Shown: in pieces, positions 41,694 to 42,221 of the stretch
How the letters are laid out: every line of letters begins with the position of its first letter
Numbering within the stretch: position 1 is the first letter of the stretch
Assembly: GCA_021294835.1 (NCBI GenBank)
Contig: JAJTDF010000018.1
Span: forward strand, 1 to 42,221
Reading direction: 5' to 3'
From: Planctomycetaceae bacterium
GTDB taxonomy: Bacteria; Planctomycetota; Phycisphaerae; Phycisphaerales; UBA1924
Length of the DNA: 42,221 nt
Notes under the pieces: model-generated
Told to the model about the DNA's origin: nothing
The model's input: the letters and a program-made list of their open reading frames with translations, nothing else
Databases searched by the model: none
Translations under genes and position numbers: made by a program

Positions 41694-42221
41694 ACACTGC
41701 GATGGTCACGGATGACCTGCTGCTCACGGCCGCCGAGGTCGAGATCGAGGCCGCGGGCAAGGACGCCCGCCCCAAGATCAATGTCGTTGCCTACACCGGC
41801 CGCATCATGCGCGTGCCCGGCTGGGGTGACATTGCGATCGACCTGGCGGGCCTCGAAGCCGGGGGTCAGGTGCCCCTTCTGGCCGACCACAACGCCAGCG
41901 TCGGCAGCGTCGTCGGCCACGGCGAACCAGCCGTCGCCAACGGGCGGCTCGTCGTTGCTGGCGTGGTCAGCGGCGCGGGTGAGCCCGCGCGCCACGTCGT
42001 GGAGATGGCCAAGGGCGGCTTCCAGTTCCAGGCGTCGGTCGGCGTCGCGCCCACCGAGCACGAGCGGGTGAAGCCCAATCAGTCAGTCGAGATCAACGGG
42101 CGGTCGCTGTCTTCGCCGAGCGGATTCACCCTCGTGCGGCGCGGTCGGCTGCGGGAAGTCAGCATCACGCCCGTTGGAGCCGACGCGGAAACGTCGGTGG
42201 CCATCGCGGCATCACGCCAAG
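41690..42221 (+). CDS. Phage prohead protease, cut by the window edge
   Basis: The first 177 residues of a HK97-type prohead protease. A beta-rich start (V-V-A-Y-T-G-R-I-M) precedes L-L-A-D-H-N-A-S-V-G-S-V-V-G with the catalytic His67, and later G-G-F-Q-F-Q-A-S-V-G-V with the nucleophilic Ser. The later segment R-L-R-E-V-S-I-T-P-V-G-A-D is also typical. It would mature the capsid; the scaffold and capsid genes should follow beyond 42221. The ATG at 41690-41692 overlaps the upstream stop. Confidence 0.82.
   Translation, partial: MNTAMVTDDLLLTAAEVEIEAAGKDARPKINVVAYTGRIMRVPGWGDIAIDLAGLEAGGQVPLLADHNASVGSVVGHGEPAVANGRLVVAGVVSGAGEPARHVVEMAKGGFQFQASVGVAPTEHERVKPNQSVEINGRSLSSPSGFTLVRRGRLREVSITPVGADAETSVAIAASRQ

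Overview
This window is very GC-rich, gene-dense chromosomal DNA that looks like a planctomycete, probably of the Phycisphaerae type. This is inferred from several family signs: a very large signal peptidase I with a domain inserted between its catalytic boxes, membrane proteins ending in a C-P-N-C-x-Y / C-P-E-C-G zinc ribbon, an FlgI-like lipoprotein, and G-tract or proline-rich low-complexity expansions inside ordinary genes. No rRNA, tRNA or CRISPR array is visible.

Layout. (1) 1-2364: a G-rich edge, then a two-gene ATPase plus PIN-nuclease module. (2) 2499-12134: ordinary chromosomal genes for a membrane protein, an FlgI-HEAT lipoprotein, a zinc-ribbon membrane protein, an ATP-dependent DNA ligase of the cisplatin-response type, a lipoprotein, an RDD protein, a Fic protein with a striking operator-like array, and signal peptidase I. 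(3) 12726-19297: a minus-strand block transcribed as tandem-HTH regulator, ABC-type ATPase, GNAT acetyltransferase, terminase-like ATPase/nuclease. Its 3' end is interrupted by a three-gene cassette bounded by a perfect 63-bp direct repeat of the terminase 3' end. (4) 19540-34387: a DUF4230-like protein, adenosine deaminase-like hydrolase, a membrane protein coupled to dxr, two glycosyltransferases around a HldE-like enzyme with reversed domain order, a chemotaxis receptor with a clear terminator, three small membrane proteins, and metF. (5) 34428-37203: four phage-structural genes on the minus strand, including a DUF5309/SU10-like capsid protein that appears to have lost its N-terminus. (6) 37413-40400: a visibly less GC-rich island with a membrane protein and a type II restriction-modification pair. 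(7) 40587-42221: the start of another phage-like module (unknown protein, sigma-like factor, prohead protease cut by the window edge).

The two most interesting themes are the following. First, phage packaging and capsid genes sit in two separate short operons embedded among conserved chromosomal genes, with no integrase or lysis gene seen, which suggests domesticated or gene-transfer-agent-like loci or prophage remnants. Second, the terminase 3' end appears to have served as a landing site for a compact, translationally coupled three-gene cassette (TIGR04255-like, unnamed, DUF7689-like) that may be an undescribed defence or toxin system. All family assignments are from reading the sequence; none was verified by search.
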